DNA from: JAMOAD01 sp023621955
GTDB lineage: Bacteria; Acidobacteriota; Aminicenantia; JAMOAD01
Assembly (NCBI GenBank): GCA_035403085.1
Contig: DAONEM010000032.1
Coordinates: 1 to 24,091 of the forward strand
DNA length: 24,091 bases
Reading direction: 5' to 3'
Shown here: positions 8,626-17,448 of the stretch, piece by piece
Numbering within the stretch: the first letter of the stretch is position 1
Layout of the letters: each line of letters begins with the position of its first letter
The notes under the pieces: model-generated
The model's input: the letters and a program-made list of their open reading frames with translations, nothing else
Database searches by the model: none
Told to the model about the DNA's origin: nothing
Translations under genes and position numbers: made by a program

Positions 8626-8899
8626 TTTTGTCTCCTTGGACGGTCAGCGTCCTGAGGTACTCGAGGGCCATCTCGAAGACCCCCATGTTCAGCGTATAGA
8701 GAATATGCTGTCCCTTACGGGTTCCCTCCACCAGATCCGCTCGTTTGAGAATGTCCAGGTGGTGAGAGAGGGTCGGTTGGGTGACATGGATCCTCTCCAG
8801 TAGTTCCGAAGGGGTCAGATCCCTCTCCCTGAGAACACGGAGAATCTCACGCCTGGTCGGATCCCCAAGGGCCTTGAAGATCAACGAGACGCTCCTCAC
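8615..8899 (-). CDS. ArsR-family autorepressor, SdpR-like
   Basis: A 94-residue winged-helix DNA-binding protein (GTG start). FKALGDPTRREILRVL begins the ArsR fold, and the recognition region runs through LTPSELLERI and TQPTLSHHLDILKRADLV, followed by the wing GTRKGQHILYTLN. The metal-binding ELCVCDL motif of ArsR/SmtB metal sensors is absent, and the C-terminal VFEMALEYL is like SdpR. The GTG at 8899 was chosen because AGGAGG lies 5 nt upstream and the resulting length matches SdpR (about 90 residues). A TTG at 8968 has no ribosome binding site and would add an unrelated basic tail. It precedes and overlaps the SdpI-like gene, and its promoter carries a perfect dyad suited to a dimeric repressor. 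Confidence 0.92.
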   Translation of the reverse strand: MRSVSLIFKALGDPTRREILRVLRERDLTPSELLERIHVTQPTLSHHLDILKRADLVEGTRKGQHILYTLNMGVFEMALEYLRTLTVQGDKNDR

Positions 8900-8904
8900 A
8901 CTCT

Positions 8905-8910
8905 CCTCCT
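8905..8910 (-). promoter_or_regulatory. ribosome binding site choosing the GTG start of the ArsR gene
   Basis: Reads AGGAGG on the minus strand, 5 nt before the GTG at 8899-8897. It supports a 94-residue protein rather than the longer version starting at 8968. Confidence 0.75.
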
Positions 8911-8982
8911 GGGAAGGAGGGGACTCCTTTCTGGAAAGAGGCGCCCTTCGGGAAAAACGGAGCGGCAAGAAGAGTTCTTTTT

Positions 8983-9006
8983 ATATATGTACATTTGTAC
9001 ATATAT
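8983..9006. promoter_or_regulatory. 24-bp perfect dyad, probable ArsR/SdpR-type operator
   Basis: The arms ATATATGTACA and TGTACATATAT are exact inverted repeats of 11 bp around a 2-bp spacer. The dyad overlaps the -10 box and covers the expected transcription start of the ArsR-SdpI operon, so a bound dimer would block RNA polymerase. The link to this ArsR protein is inferred from position and symmetry. Confidence 0.85.
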
Positions 9007-9031
9007 TAAACTTAAAAAAGTTCCCTGTCAA
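9003..9031 (-). promoter_or_regulatory. near-consensus sigma-70 promoter of the ArsR-SdpI-hydrolase operon
   Basis: On the minus strand, -35 TTGACA (9031-9026), a 17-bp spacer and -10 TAATAT (9008-9003). Initiation is expected near 8996, giving a leader of about 100 nt before the GTG at 8899. The promoter begins 16 bp after the stop of the deformylase-like gene, so the operon has its own start. Confidence 0.85.
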
Positions 9032-9046
9032 CCGGGTAGAGAGAAA

Positions 9047-9538
9047 TTAATCCGGAGGAACCCCCCAAGCGAAAGAGGTGCGGTCTAAGGCTCTCTCGAC
9101 TGCCAGGATCCCGTTCAAATGGTCAACTTCGTGTTGAAGAAGCTCCGAAAGATCGCCCTCCAGATTCCAGACAGCCCCCTCCCCTTCCCGGGTCGTAAAG
9201 GTAAGTCTGCAGGATCGAGCCCTTCTCACCTTCACGAGGAGACGGGGAAAGCTCATACAATCGTCCCAGAGAATCACCCCGTCCGAGCTGAACCTGTCGA
9301 GAATAGGGTTGACGATCAACGTCGACTCCGGCCAAGCCAAGTAAATGACCCTCTTCATCAGCCCAATCTGAGGCGCCGCAATGGCCCTTCCTTTGCCGTA
9401 GAGGTTTCTGAACTCCTCCAGAGTCTCTTTCAGATCCCTCTCCCAGAGCGAGACGTTGGGGAACTCCTCTTCCTGAACGGCCAACGAGCTCTTTCGAAGA
9501 AGCGGGTTTCCCAGTAGAAGAATCTCTTTTCCTGCCAT
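9047..9538 (-). CDS. peptide deformylase family protein, divergent motifs
   Basis: A 163-residue protein of the peptide deformylase family, metalloenzymes that remove the formyl group from new N-terminal methionines. The three metal ligands are present: Cys94 and the histidines of QHEVDH (His136, His140) with catalytic Glu137. Motif 1 reads GRAIAAPQ, with Ala in place of the second Gly of GxGxAAPQ. Motif 2 reads DDCMS in place of EGCLS. These changes fit a non-canonical Def subfamily rather than the housekeeping enzyme, so either a second deformylase or a related metallohydrolase is possible. The ATG has AGGGAGAG about 4 nt upstream. It lies 130 bp after the FN3 gene and just before the ArsR promoter; no strong promoter of its own was seen. 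Confidence 0.85.
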   Translation of the reverse strand: MAGKEILLLGNPLLRKSSLAVQEEEFPNVSLWERDLKETLEEFRNLYGKGRAIAAPQIGLMKRVIYLAWPESTLIVNPILDRFSSDGVILWDDCMSFPRLLVKVRRARSCRLTFTTREGEGAVWNLEGDLSELLQHEVDHLNGILAVERALDRTSFAWGVPPD

Positions 9539-9668
9539 GACTCTCTCCCTAAATCAAAGTACAAGAAGAGGATACCCCTTTCGACTCTTCCTGGAAAGCC
9601 TCAGGGAGTTCACTCAAGGGAGGGTTCACGGATATTCTTGAGCATCTCTCTCCCCCTTTTATCCCTCT

Positions 9669-11624
9669 TCATGGCCTCCGTATCGTCAGAATCGGTGAGG
9701 CCTCTCCCCTCACCCCCTGGGCGTCCAAGTAGAGGAGGCGGTAGAAAAAATTCACCTCGCCCCTGGGAGGATGGCTATCCACAAAAGATTCCCCCACCAG
9801 GCTCTCCGCGATAGTCGTCCAAGAGCCCTCTCCATCGATCCTCCTCTCAAGGACCAAAGTGAAGCTTTCCATCCCGGGGGGAAGAGTCAAGACGACCCTA
9901 GGGAAGGGAACACTCTTGAACTCCCCTCTCGGCGCCGAAGGAACGGGAATGTGAAGGGCCAAGGGTTGACCGGAAAAGGCTTGAGAGAGAGGGCCTCTCC
10001 CCCCATTCCCGTCGAGGGCGACAACCCTATACCAGTAGGTCTCTCCCGGCTTTACCCACCCATCGGTGAACACAACGGCTTGCGGGGGTAGGGCTTCACC
10101 AACCACAAGCCCCTCCTCCTCGGGGGAGGAGCTCCGGAGCAGGAGGTACCCCGAGGCAGGAACTCCGGAAGGGGGATGCCGGAAGTGGATCTTAAGCTTT
10201 CCCTCCAGGGCCTCGACCCTCTCAAGGATCGGCGCCCCGACCTTCAAGCGGGAGGGAACGTTCACAACAACCTCCGAGGAGGGTTTTCCAACCGTTCCGT
10301 CCAGTGAGACCCCACTGACCCGGTAAGAGAAGGTCACCGCCTCACCCTCGGTGAGGATGGGGTCGTCCAGAAGGGTCTTCGGAAAGATCTCCGTGTTTAG
10401 TCTTGCCCAATCGCCGCCCAAGCTCTTTCTTTCAACAAGGTAACCCGCCGTGTCGGCCGCGGGGTTCCAAGTCAGTCGGATCCTCGTCCTTCCGAGATCG
10501 GCCTTGAGCCCTTCGATCCGAGGGAGTTGTCCAGAACCGACCACCTTGACCATAGCCGTGTCCGAAGGCACCCCTAAGTCTCCTCCCCCGGAGACGCTGC
10601 GAACCCGATAGAAGTAACTCACGCCTCCCTTGACACCCCGATCCTCAAAGAGAGAGGGTTGGGGGGGAACACCCTTCGGGGTCAGGGTCTCGAAGGGTCC
10701 CTCGGGAAGCATGGCCCTCTCCACGACTACGGTGGAGACTCTGGAGTTTTCCCCCATTCTCCAACTCAGGACGACTCTTCCCCCCTCCCCTTTGGCATCG
10801 ACGGAGAGCGGGGGCAGCCAGGTTTCCGGTGGCACATACTCCCCTTTGCATTCGGATGAATCTCCGGACCGCCCGAAGAGATCCACTCCCCATACCCTGT
10901 AGGTGTTGGTTCCCCCGCTCAAACCCTTCCGGTCGACATAGGCGGGAAGAGTCTCCTTCCACCCCACCCCAAGGAAGAGAGGCTGTTCCGTCAAGAGAGC
11001 CCTCCTCCCCGAGGGGTCGCTCCTTTCGATCCGGTAGAAGAGAGGTTTACCCTCTCCCTTTCCCCAGTAAAGAACCATCCCCTCGTTCTCTTGAAGCGTT
11101 CTCAACCTCACCGGGGCCCCAAGGGGAGGATCCGGAAGGGAGGGATCCACCGGAGGGGAAGAGAGAACCGTTGGGAGCGGATCCCCCTTCCCGTTCAAGG
11201 CGACGACCCGGAAGCTTCTCCTCCCTGGGGAGAGTCCCCCGCCCTGCCATGCCATCGCGAAGGCCTTGGCCAGAGAGAAATCGGTCACCGCGATCAGACG
11301 CACCATGTCTTCGGCAACCTGAGTCCGTTCCCGCTGAGACCCGAAGAAGGGCTTGACCCTCTCCCAACGCTCACGTTGACCCGGGGTAAGCGGTTCCAAG
11401 GCGCCAGGGTCGCCCGGTTTCACAACCCCCAAGACCCGCCCTGAAGCGTCCTCCACTCTCCATCCCCCTTCGGGCCATTGGCCCCTGGGGGGTAGCCAGA
11501 GGAGTTTCACCTTCCCCTCCCCTTCGGAGAGGACTGCCAAACCGCCTTTTTCCGCTCCCAGGAGGGGGAGGAGGAAGAGAAGACCCGTTATTGCTATGAA
11601 GAGAAACTCTCTCTTAATCTTCAT
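9669..11624 (-). CDS. exported multi-FN3-domain protein
   Basis: A 651-residue protein with a Sec signal peptide (about 1-23, core FLFIAITGLLFLLPLLG) and six beta-sandwich modules resembling fibronectin type III, at about 28-165, 175-270, 275-370, 375-466, 470-560 and 568-651. Repeated cues are L.W, Y.(I/V)ER and YRV.(G/A)V. The first module starts VKLLWLPPRGQWPEGGW and holds a helical insertion (about 80-128). There is no catalytic motif and no C-terminal anchor or sorting signal. It is the last gene of the surface operon: its ribosome binding site AAGGAG overlaps the stop codon of the PKD-protein gene, so the two should be translated together. A structural or adhesive role, or binding to the giant partner protein, is inferred. 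Confidence 0.85.
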   Translation of the reverse strand: MKIKREFLFIAITGLLFLLPLLGAEKGGLAVLSEGEGKVKLLWLPPRGQWPEGGWRVEDASGRVLGVVKPGDPGALEPLTPGQRERWERVKPFFGSQRERTQVAEDMVRLIAVTDFSLAKAFAMAWQGGGLSPGRRSFRVVALNGKGDPLPTVLSSPPVDPSLPDPPLGAPVRLRTLQENEGMVLYWGKGEGKPLFYRIERSDPSGRRALLTEQPLFLGVGWKETLPAYVDRKGLSGGTNTYRVWGVDLFGRSGDSSECKGEYVPPETWLPPLSVDAKGEGGRVVLSWRMGENSRVSTVVVERAMLPEGPFETLTPKGVPPQPSLFEDRGVKGGVSYFYRVRSVSGGGDLGVPSDTAMVKVVGSGQLPRIEGLKADLGRTRIRLTWNPAADTAGYLVERKSLGGDWARLNTEIFPKTLLDDPILTEGEAVTFSYRVSGVSLDGTVGKPSSEVVVNVPSRLKVGAPILERVEALEGKLKIHFRHPPSGVPASGYLLLRSSSPEEEGLVVGEALPPQAVVFTDGWVKPGETYWYRVVALDGNGGRGPLSQAFSGQPLALHIPVPSAPRGEFKSVPFPRVVLTLPPGMESFTLVLERRIDGEGSWTTIAESLVGESFVDSHPPRGEVNFFYRLLYLDAQGVRGEASPILTIRRP

Positions 11625-11634
11625 TCTCTTCTCC

Positions 11635-14600
11635 TTAGAGGCTGACCGTGAAGCCTACGGTTTCCGACCAGAGCCCAAGATCGATCTCAAGCTCCGCATG
11701 GGCCCTCATCTGAAGGGGTGGAGCCTCCACATGTACGTCGGCCGTTACGTTCCCATCCACGCAGACACCGAAGGCACAGACACCCGCCGACGCGCCGGCC
11801 GCAAAATCGCCGAGAATTCTCAGCTGGGGAGTGATCTGGAAGCCTATGTCCATAAAACCTTTCACATAGGCCTCTGAAACCGTGCCATCTCCCACGCCGA
11901 AGTAGAAGTTTTGCCTTCCGCCTACAGCGAAGCCATCCTTGTTTCCCAGCATCATGTAAGAATCGCTCTGTGACTTGAGAATGAAGGCACTGATCCGGGG
12001 GCCGTTTTTCTGACCGGCGTAGATATGCCAGTTTCCACCTCCAAAGTGCATATCACAGGCCGCGGTAGCCTCTGTTTTTCCCAGATCGAACCTCACGAGG
12101 CCTCCCACAAGGTCCAGCCCCCCCCATAGCTTTCCGTCAAAGTTCCCGTCTGCGAATTGGAAATAGCCCCTGAAGAGCCCCTCCCCTTCAGGAGGCGTGA
12201 AGAGCCAGGCCCGGTAATCCATCCTGGCCGAACCGCTGTCGTTGACCGTAAACGAGCCGTCCATGGTAAAGGCGTAACCGTCGGACGACCCGAGCCGGAG
12301 CCCAGCCTGAAACATGCTCTTCCCCTTTAAGTCGGGAACAGCATTCTCTAGGGAGTTGGTGGCAAGACTCTCCAGGGGGAAGTTGTATCCCAAGGAGCCG
12401 AAGATCTTAAAGATGCTGATTGGATAGGGGGTGATCTGGATTCCCGAACCCAGGGGCACTTCGCCGCGTACCAGGAAGAAGCTTTTTCCGCTCTCGTAGC
12501 CAAGAAGGAACTGGGCCCGGAGGTTTGCCCCGGCGAAGAGGTTAAGGTCAACATCTCCGTAGAAGCGGTTCCCTTTGAAACTAGCCTTCGGCGGGAGAGG
12601 GGCGGATCCGGCAAAAGGACCGGCCAGCAAGGGCTCCCCTTCCCCTACTCCGCCGTTGTAGGCCATCGCCTCGCTGGATGGCGTGTACACAGGAGAGACC
12701 TCCGACTGTACAACCTTTTGGGCCAGAGGGTAATCGATCTTCGTCTTAAAGGGGGAGTTGAAGGGACCCTCTCCCAGGTACGGGGAACCCTCCTTGACCA
12801 AGTAGTTGATCTGACACTGAGAGGAGGGCACCAGAGAGGATTCGGAAAGATGGATTTCCGAGATGACCGCGATGGCGAGGGCCTTGTTTCCCTCCCCGGG
12901 GTTGTTCAGAGAGGCCTCCTTCAGGTCCAGAGGCGTTGACCCCAGATAGGTGGCGCCGCCTAGAGGAACCTTCGCGCTTGTGGCCCCTTCGGAAAAGTAA
13001 GGCCTTCCGTCGAAACCGAAGAATAGGGGGGAGATAGTGAAGTGGGTCACTTCCTTGTTTTCCGCCTTCAGTGTGAAGAGGGTCTCACTCGAGACGACCC
13101 ATCCGATGTTCTTTTCCGTGGTGAAGATCAGCTTGTCCGATGCCAGAGTGAATTGGGGGTAGCTGAGCTCCACCGGGGGATGGCCGACCCCGGAGAGATC
13201 GACCCTGAAGCCCCCTTCGAACTTCTTGAGAACCGCGTCCCCCGCGAGTTCCACTCCTAACCAGGGCACTCTGATCTTCAGATTCTGGTAGTTGGCCTGA
13301 AACCCGTTGGCCCCTCCCGTGAAGAGGAGTTTACCGAAGCTCAGCTTCCCCTTCTTGTAATCGCTGGAGAACCCTCCCCCCTCAACGCTTCCACACATTC
13401 CTGTCTCCGTCACCACCCAACCCTTCGCCCGAAGGAGGTAGGGGCTTTTGGAGACAAGATCGAAGGTGTAGGGGACGATGTCGGCCTCTTTCACCAAGAC
13501 GCCCACGAAGGAAGGAGCCACCTCACCACAGGCTCCCCCGGGACCGTTCCCTTCGGTCCGGCTGAAGTCGAACTCCATCCCCGAGGGAGTACTCATTCTG
13601 AAGGCGCTCCAGCTCAAGAGTATCTCCGGGAGCTGTAAACCGCTCTTGATCCAGTCCCCCTCGGAAGAGAGCGGGGAGTGGAGGTTAACAAACTTCGGAG
13701 GCTTCTCGGAGCTTCCGGGAAGCCTCAGGTTAGGATCGTTGAAGCCGAAGTCCAGGGAAGCGTCCATGTCCGAAAGTTGCCCTGGGAGGATCTTCCCGTT
13801 GAGCTCTCTGAGGGTTCCCAGGACACCTGGAGCCTTAACCTCCCTGGAGGGCTTCACGACGAGGGTCCCTTTCGTGACCTCCCCCTTCTCGGCATCGAAC
13901 TCCCAGTTCTGGAAAGCAACCTCCACGGCGTACTCCTTCTTGGAGGTCGAACCCGATGTCAAGGGGACCTTCATGAGCCCGTTACCGGAGATCGACTTCC
14001 CTTGAACCGTCGTCTTCCCCTGCAGGTCGCAGACCCGGAACTTTCCGCCTCTGGTCGGAAACCAGAGGGAGCAAAGCTGTTTCGGGTCCGCCGCCACCAC
14101 CCGGTACCCCCGGGGCGGGGAGACCACCAGGAAGGGAGGAGAGTCAAGGATCTTTCTCAAGGCGTTGCCCAAAGAGGGTGTAACCGAGTTTCCGTAAAGG
14201 GCCACCGGCGAAACCGCCGATACCCCTGCGGCAGGTTTGAGAAACCCCAGCTTGGGAGGAGTCTTTCCAGCGCCCTCTCCCAGAAGCGCTCCGAGCCGAA
14301 GGGCTCCGTCGGGTTCTCCCAGGGCCGCCTCGAAGAAAGACGCGGAAAGGGGCATCTTGGAGGGGGGCAGAACCCTTGCCTGGAAGGAGACTTCGTAACG
14401 TCCAACCCTCTCGGTTGAAAGGAAGGGGGAGAGAATCTCCCGAGAAGCCTTCAAAGCAAGGCGGCAATCCTTAGCGGATTCGGCGGAAAGGTTACTCCTG
14501 TTGGGGGAGGTCAGCCCGGTAAAGACCTCCTTGGAGATGACCTCCCCTGCGACCGTCCAAGTCACCTCCACATCACCTCTCCCGAAGTAGGTCAATTCCC

Positions 14601-17418
14601 CCCTCGCCTGAAGAGCCTCGTCGCAGGTAGAAGCCTGGGCATCGGAAGCTCCGCCCCTCAGACCCTGGACCCGACCGTCATGCCCGGGGAAACCGAGAAC
14701 CTTCGCCGAAACAAGGTTCAGAGGACCGTTGGCGCAGAGGTCCATCCTCTCGCTGATGACCTGCTCCTTGCAGAAGAGCATGTAGGCTCGGGAGAGCTCT
14801 TTGTTCAAAGTCGATTCCCTGCTCCTTCCCTGAGCAAAGGCTCCTTTGGCGTTTTGCTCCGGAGAAGGACCCCGGCTAAGGCTGTTCATGGCCATGAAGT
14901 AGGCCGTCCCTTGGGAGGGATTCCCGCCGCTGACCGCATTCCCCAGAGTCTCCTCGAAGCCCTCCAGGGGACTCTGAACGGCGTCTTCGGGGAGCATGAA
15001 CACCCTGATGGTAAAGAGTCCGGTTTGGGCATATTTATGAACCAAGCCTGTCATGTCGACCTTAAAACCTTTGTTCCACGAAGCCCCGACATCCCCGCTC
15101 TGGTAGACGACCTTGCCGGAAATTGGTTCCGATGGGGAACCGTCCCCCCAATCGATGAAAAGGTTCGAAAAGGCAACCGATTCCACCGGGTTGACGATGA
15201 CCAGGGGTTGTTGGCTTCCCCCTTGGGGTGGCGCGGCCTGAGGGGGGGCAGAGGTTTTGAACTCCTGGGGCTTACTACCGTAGGGAGTCCCGTAGAGGTC
15301 GATCCTCCCGGTTGCCTGAATCCTGTGGCCAACGTAGGTGTTAGGGTCGACTCTCCCGGAAGAGTCTTTCTCCCTGTCGAGGTTGTCGGTGTTCAAAGAC
15401 CCTTTCTGGTAACCTCCTTTGGGGCAAGAGAGGCCGGTCGGACGGGCGGGAAGCTTGAGGGGCCAACGGTCCGACAAGGCCAGCTCCACCTCTCGACTCT
15501 CCCCCGGTCTGAGGCCTTTGGGCTCATCCTCGTCCGCCAGGGCAGGAGGGTTACAGGAGAACACCTTGAAGGCGCTCACCTCCCAGGAGAGGTCGGCCTC
15601 CTCAAGAAGCTTCCTCCTGATCCCCTTCCCCCCGTCCGCCTTCTTCTCGGCGTTCTTCTTCACCACCAGGGGTCCGCTTCGCTCCTGCCCGGTCTTTAGA
15701 AGGGAGAAGAGCTCCTCAAGAAATCCGGAGGTAACGTCATAAAAATTGACCGAACCCGCCAGTCTCTTCTTCATGATCAGCTGATCGGTGTCTCTCCGGT
15801 AGATTCTCAGCTCGTAACCGTCCGCAAGGCCAGGCTTCGACCACCACTGGAAGAGGTCAAAATCGTCCAGAGGTATCAGCCTTCCCTGCTCGTTCTCCCC
15901 GTCGCCTCGGCCGGTGAAGTAGGCGGGTTTCTCCAAGCGAATCTCAGCGCTGGTCTTCTCGGGAATCTTCGGACAGTACACCTTGGGAATCCCCTTGACA
16001 TTACCGACGACTCCTATGGCCTGTCTCCCCACCCTCACCGCACCCGGCCCCCTCTGGCTCTCCCCCTCTCCCGAAGCCTCGGCGGGATACTCCCCCTTGA
16101 CGAGGGTTGGAGGGACGAAGATCTTGATCTTTCCCTCCCGAGAGGAGAGCCGCCGGAAAGGGTCGACGACGGCGATCTCCCTCCCGAAAGAGACAACGGT
16201 GTTCCCGGTGAAGTTCTCACCTCTCAGCAGGAGTTCATACTCTTTTCCAGGTTCCAGGGAGAAAGGTTCAACCAAGGTTACCCTAGGAGCCTCTGCGCTC
16301 TCTCTCCGCCCCTCCACGTTGTAGGTGATCGGGTTGACCTGAAGCCGTGTCTCGGGCCTCTGGACCACCACGGAAACCTTGTGGGGCCCCGGAAGATCCG
16401 TGGGCAGCGGAGGAACCGCTCCGGAGTCCAGGACACACTGGCCGGCGAAATCGAGGGGCAGGGAAGAGGTCCTGAAGGGTTTCCCGTCAACGTACCAGGT
16501 CAGAAGAACCGCTCCGGAGCCCTCGAATTTGACATCCAGAAAGGCTTTCAACCGATCGAAGCCCCTCTTGACCGAGACGTCTGTCCTCCCGTCCTCGAAA
16601 CGAAGACGGAGGTAGGAGAGAGTAAAAGGGGCCCTGGGTCCCTGAGAATCTTCGACTCTGAGAACCTTTTGAGCGTAATAGCGGGGGTCCCGGCCGGAAA
16701 AGTCCACGGCTTTGACCGTATAGCTCCCGGAGTACTTATAGAGATGGGTCATCCGCGTCGTGCCGCTTTGAACCAACTGCCCATCCCCGAAGTCCCAGGC
16801 GATCACAGAGGAGAGAAATCCTGTCGCCACAAACTCCACAGGAGAGCCTGTCACGGGGCGGAGAGTGGTAGTCGTAACCCTCCTCCTCTCCACAACCCGT
16901 ACCGTCGTGGAGGCCGGTGCGTTTGTATCCCCGCAGTAGTCGTAGGCTCGAACGGTATAACTCCCCACCCCGGTGAAGACGTGGGGTTGGGTCGCCGTTC
17001 CCCTCGTGACGATCGGCGACCCATCGCCGAAGTCCCAACGGACGCAGGAAGCTTCGAAGTTGATGGCCCTGAAGTTCACCGTTTCACCTGGAGCCGGAAG
17101 AGAGGGGGAGTAGACGATGCTCTTAGGCGCCGGATCCACGGTGACCTGAAGGCGTTCGATCCCGTCCAGGTAGCGGGCGGAAACGAGAAAGGTCCCAGAC
17201 CTGAGAAAGGTGTGAACAATTTGAGAAGAACCGCTCTGAGGAGGCGTCCCATCGTTGAAATCCCAGGTGATGGTCAAGGATTTGGAGGGCTGAAGGGAGA
17301 AGGTTACCGCCTGACCTGCCACCGGCCTTGGAGGTGAGACGACGATAGCGGCATGAAGGAACGGCGCCGCAACAAAGAGGAGCGACAACACCAATACAGC
17401 CTTCATGGATCTTTTCAT
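11635..17418 (-). CDS. giant exported PKD/TIG-like surface protein
   Basis: A 1927-residue protein with a Sec signal peptide (about 1-23). Three PKD domains follow at about 24-95, 98-176 and 180-256, with core motifs WDFNDG (52-57) and WDFGDG (128-133, 208-213). A TIG/IPT-like module is likely at about 378-465 (PFSLEPGKEYELLLRGENF), and a fourth PKD-like domain lies near 745-830 (IDWGDGSP at 755-762). The middle (about 830-1600) is unrecognised. The last about 300 residues are glycine- and aromatic-rich alternating strands, as in a beta-solenoid or barrel. There is no catalytic motif or membrane anchor. GGAGGTGA lies 5 nt before the ATG, and the gene starts 30 nt after the barrel-protein gene. 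An extracellular adhesin or matrix role is an inference. Confidence 0.88.
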   Translation of the reverse strand: MKRSMKAVLVLSLLFVAAPFLHAAIVVSPPRPVAGQAVTFSLQPSKSLTITWDFNDGTPPQSGSSQIVHTFLRSGTFLVSARYLDGIERLQVTVDPAPKSIVYSPSLPAPGETVNFRAINFEASCVRWDFGDGSPIVTRGTATQPHVFTGVGSYTVRAYDYCGDTNAPASTTVRVVERRRVTTTTLRPVTGSPVEFVATGFLSSVIAWDFGDGQLVQSGTTRMTHLYKYSGSYTVKAVDFSGRDPRYYAQKVLRVEDSQGPRAPFTLSYLRLRFEDGRTDVSVKRGFDRLKAFLDVKFEGSGAVLLTWYVDGKPFRTSSLPLDFAGQCVLDSGAVPPLPTDLPGPHKVSVVVQRPETRLQVNPITYNVEGRRESAEAPRVTLVEPFSLEPGKEYELLLRGENFTGNTVVSFGREIAVVDPFRRLSSREGKIKIFVPPTLVKGEYPAEASGEGESQRGPGAVRVGRQAIGVVGNVKGIPKVYCPKIPEKTSAEIRLEKPAYFTGRGDGENEQGRLIPLDDFDLFQWWSKPGLADGYELRIYRRDTDQLIMKKRLAGSVNFYDVTSGFLEELFSLLKTGQERSGPLVVKKNAEKKADGGKGIRRKLLEEADLSWEVSAFKVFSCNPPALADEDEPKGLRPGESREVELALSDRWPLKLPARPTGLSCPKGGYQKGSLNTDNLDREKDSSGRVDPNTYVGHRIQATGRIDLYGTPYGSKPQEFKTSAPPQAAPPQGGSQQPLVIVNPVESVAFSNLFIDWGDGSPSEPISGKVVYQSGDVGASWNKGFKVDMTGLVHKYAQTGLFTIRVFMLPEDAVQSPLEGFEETLGNAVSGGNPSQGTAYFMAMNSLSRGPSPEQNAKGAFAQGRSRESTLNKELSRAYMLFCKEQVISERMDLCANGPLNLVSAKVLGFPGHDGRVQGLRGGASDAQASTCDEALQARGELTYFGRGDVEVTWTVAGEVISKEVFTGLTSPNRSNLSAESAKDCRLALKASREILSPFLSTERVGRYEVSFQARVLPPSKMPLSASFFEAALGEPDGALRLGALLGEGAGKTPPKLGFLKPAAGVSAVSPVALYGNSVTPSLGNALRKILDSPPFLVVSPPRGYRVVAADPKQLCSLWFPTRGGKFRVCDLQGKTTVQGKSISGNGLMKVPLTSGSTSKKEYAVEVAFQNWEFDAEKGEVTKGTLVVKPSREVKAPGVLGTLRELNGKILPGQLSDMDASLDFGFNDPNLRLPGSSEKPPKFVNLHSPLSSEGDWIKSGLQLPEILLSWSAFRMSTPSGMEFDFSRTEGNGPGGACGEVAPSFVGVLVKEADIVPYTFDLVSKSPYLLRAKGWVVTETGMCGSVEGGGFSSDYKKGKLSFGKLLFTGGANGFQANYQNLKIRVPWLGVELAGDAVLKKFEGGFRVDLSGVGHPPVELSYPQFTLASDKLIFTTEKNIGWVVSSETLFTLKAENKEVTHFTISPLFFGFDGRPYFSEGATSAKVPLGGATYLGSTPLDLKEASLNNPGEGNKALAIAVISEIHLSESSLVPSSQCQINYLVKEGSPYLGEGPFNSPFKTKIDYPLAQKVVQSEVSPVYTPSSEAMAYNGGVGEGEPLLAGPFAGSAPLPPKASFKGNRFYGDVDLNLFAGANLRAQFLLGYESGKSFFLVRGEVPLGSGIQITPYPISIFKIFGSLGYNFPLESLATNSLENAVPDLKGKSMFQAGLRLGSSDGYAFTMDGSFTVNDSGSARMDYRAWLFTPPEGEGLFRGYFQFADGNFDGKLWGGLDLVGGLVRFDLGKTEATAACDMHFGGGNWHIYAGQKNGPRISAFILKSQSDSYMMLGNKDGFAVGGRQNFYFGVGDGTVSEAYVKGFMDIGFQITPQLRILGDFAAGASAGVCAFGVCVDGNVTADVHVEAPPLQMRAHAELEIDLGLWSETVGFTVSL

Positions 17419-17448
17419 ACCGTCACCTCCCTCCCGCTTCCTCGATCT

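Noticed and set aside
7960..9046. SdpC-like toxin gene accompanying the SdpI homologue
   Set aside because: No additional small exported ORF with a ribosome binding site was found near the operon; the neighbour is a serine hydrolase, not a toxin precursor.
9610..9672. 20-codon ORF whose ATG overlaps the FN3 stop (ATGA)
   Set aside because: Its GGAGG is only 2 nt from the ATG, the peptide is very short and charged, and it matches nothing; probably chance.
14680..15699. 339-codon plus-strand frame inside the giant PKD gene
   Set aside because: Antisense shadow of a long GC-rich coding region; the minus-strand frame has a signal peptide and domains, this one has none. The 318-codon frame at 16381-17337 is rejected for the same reason.
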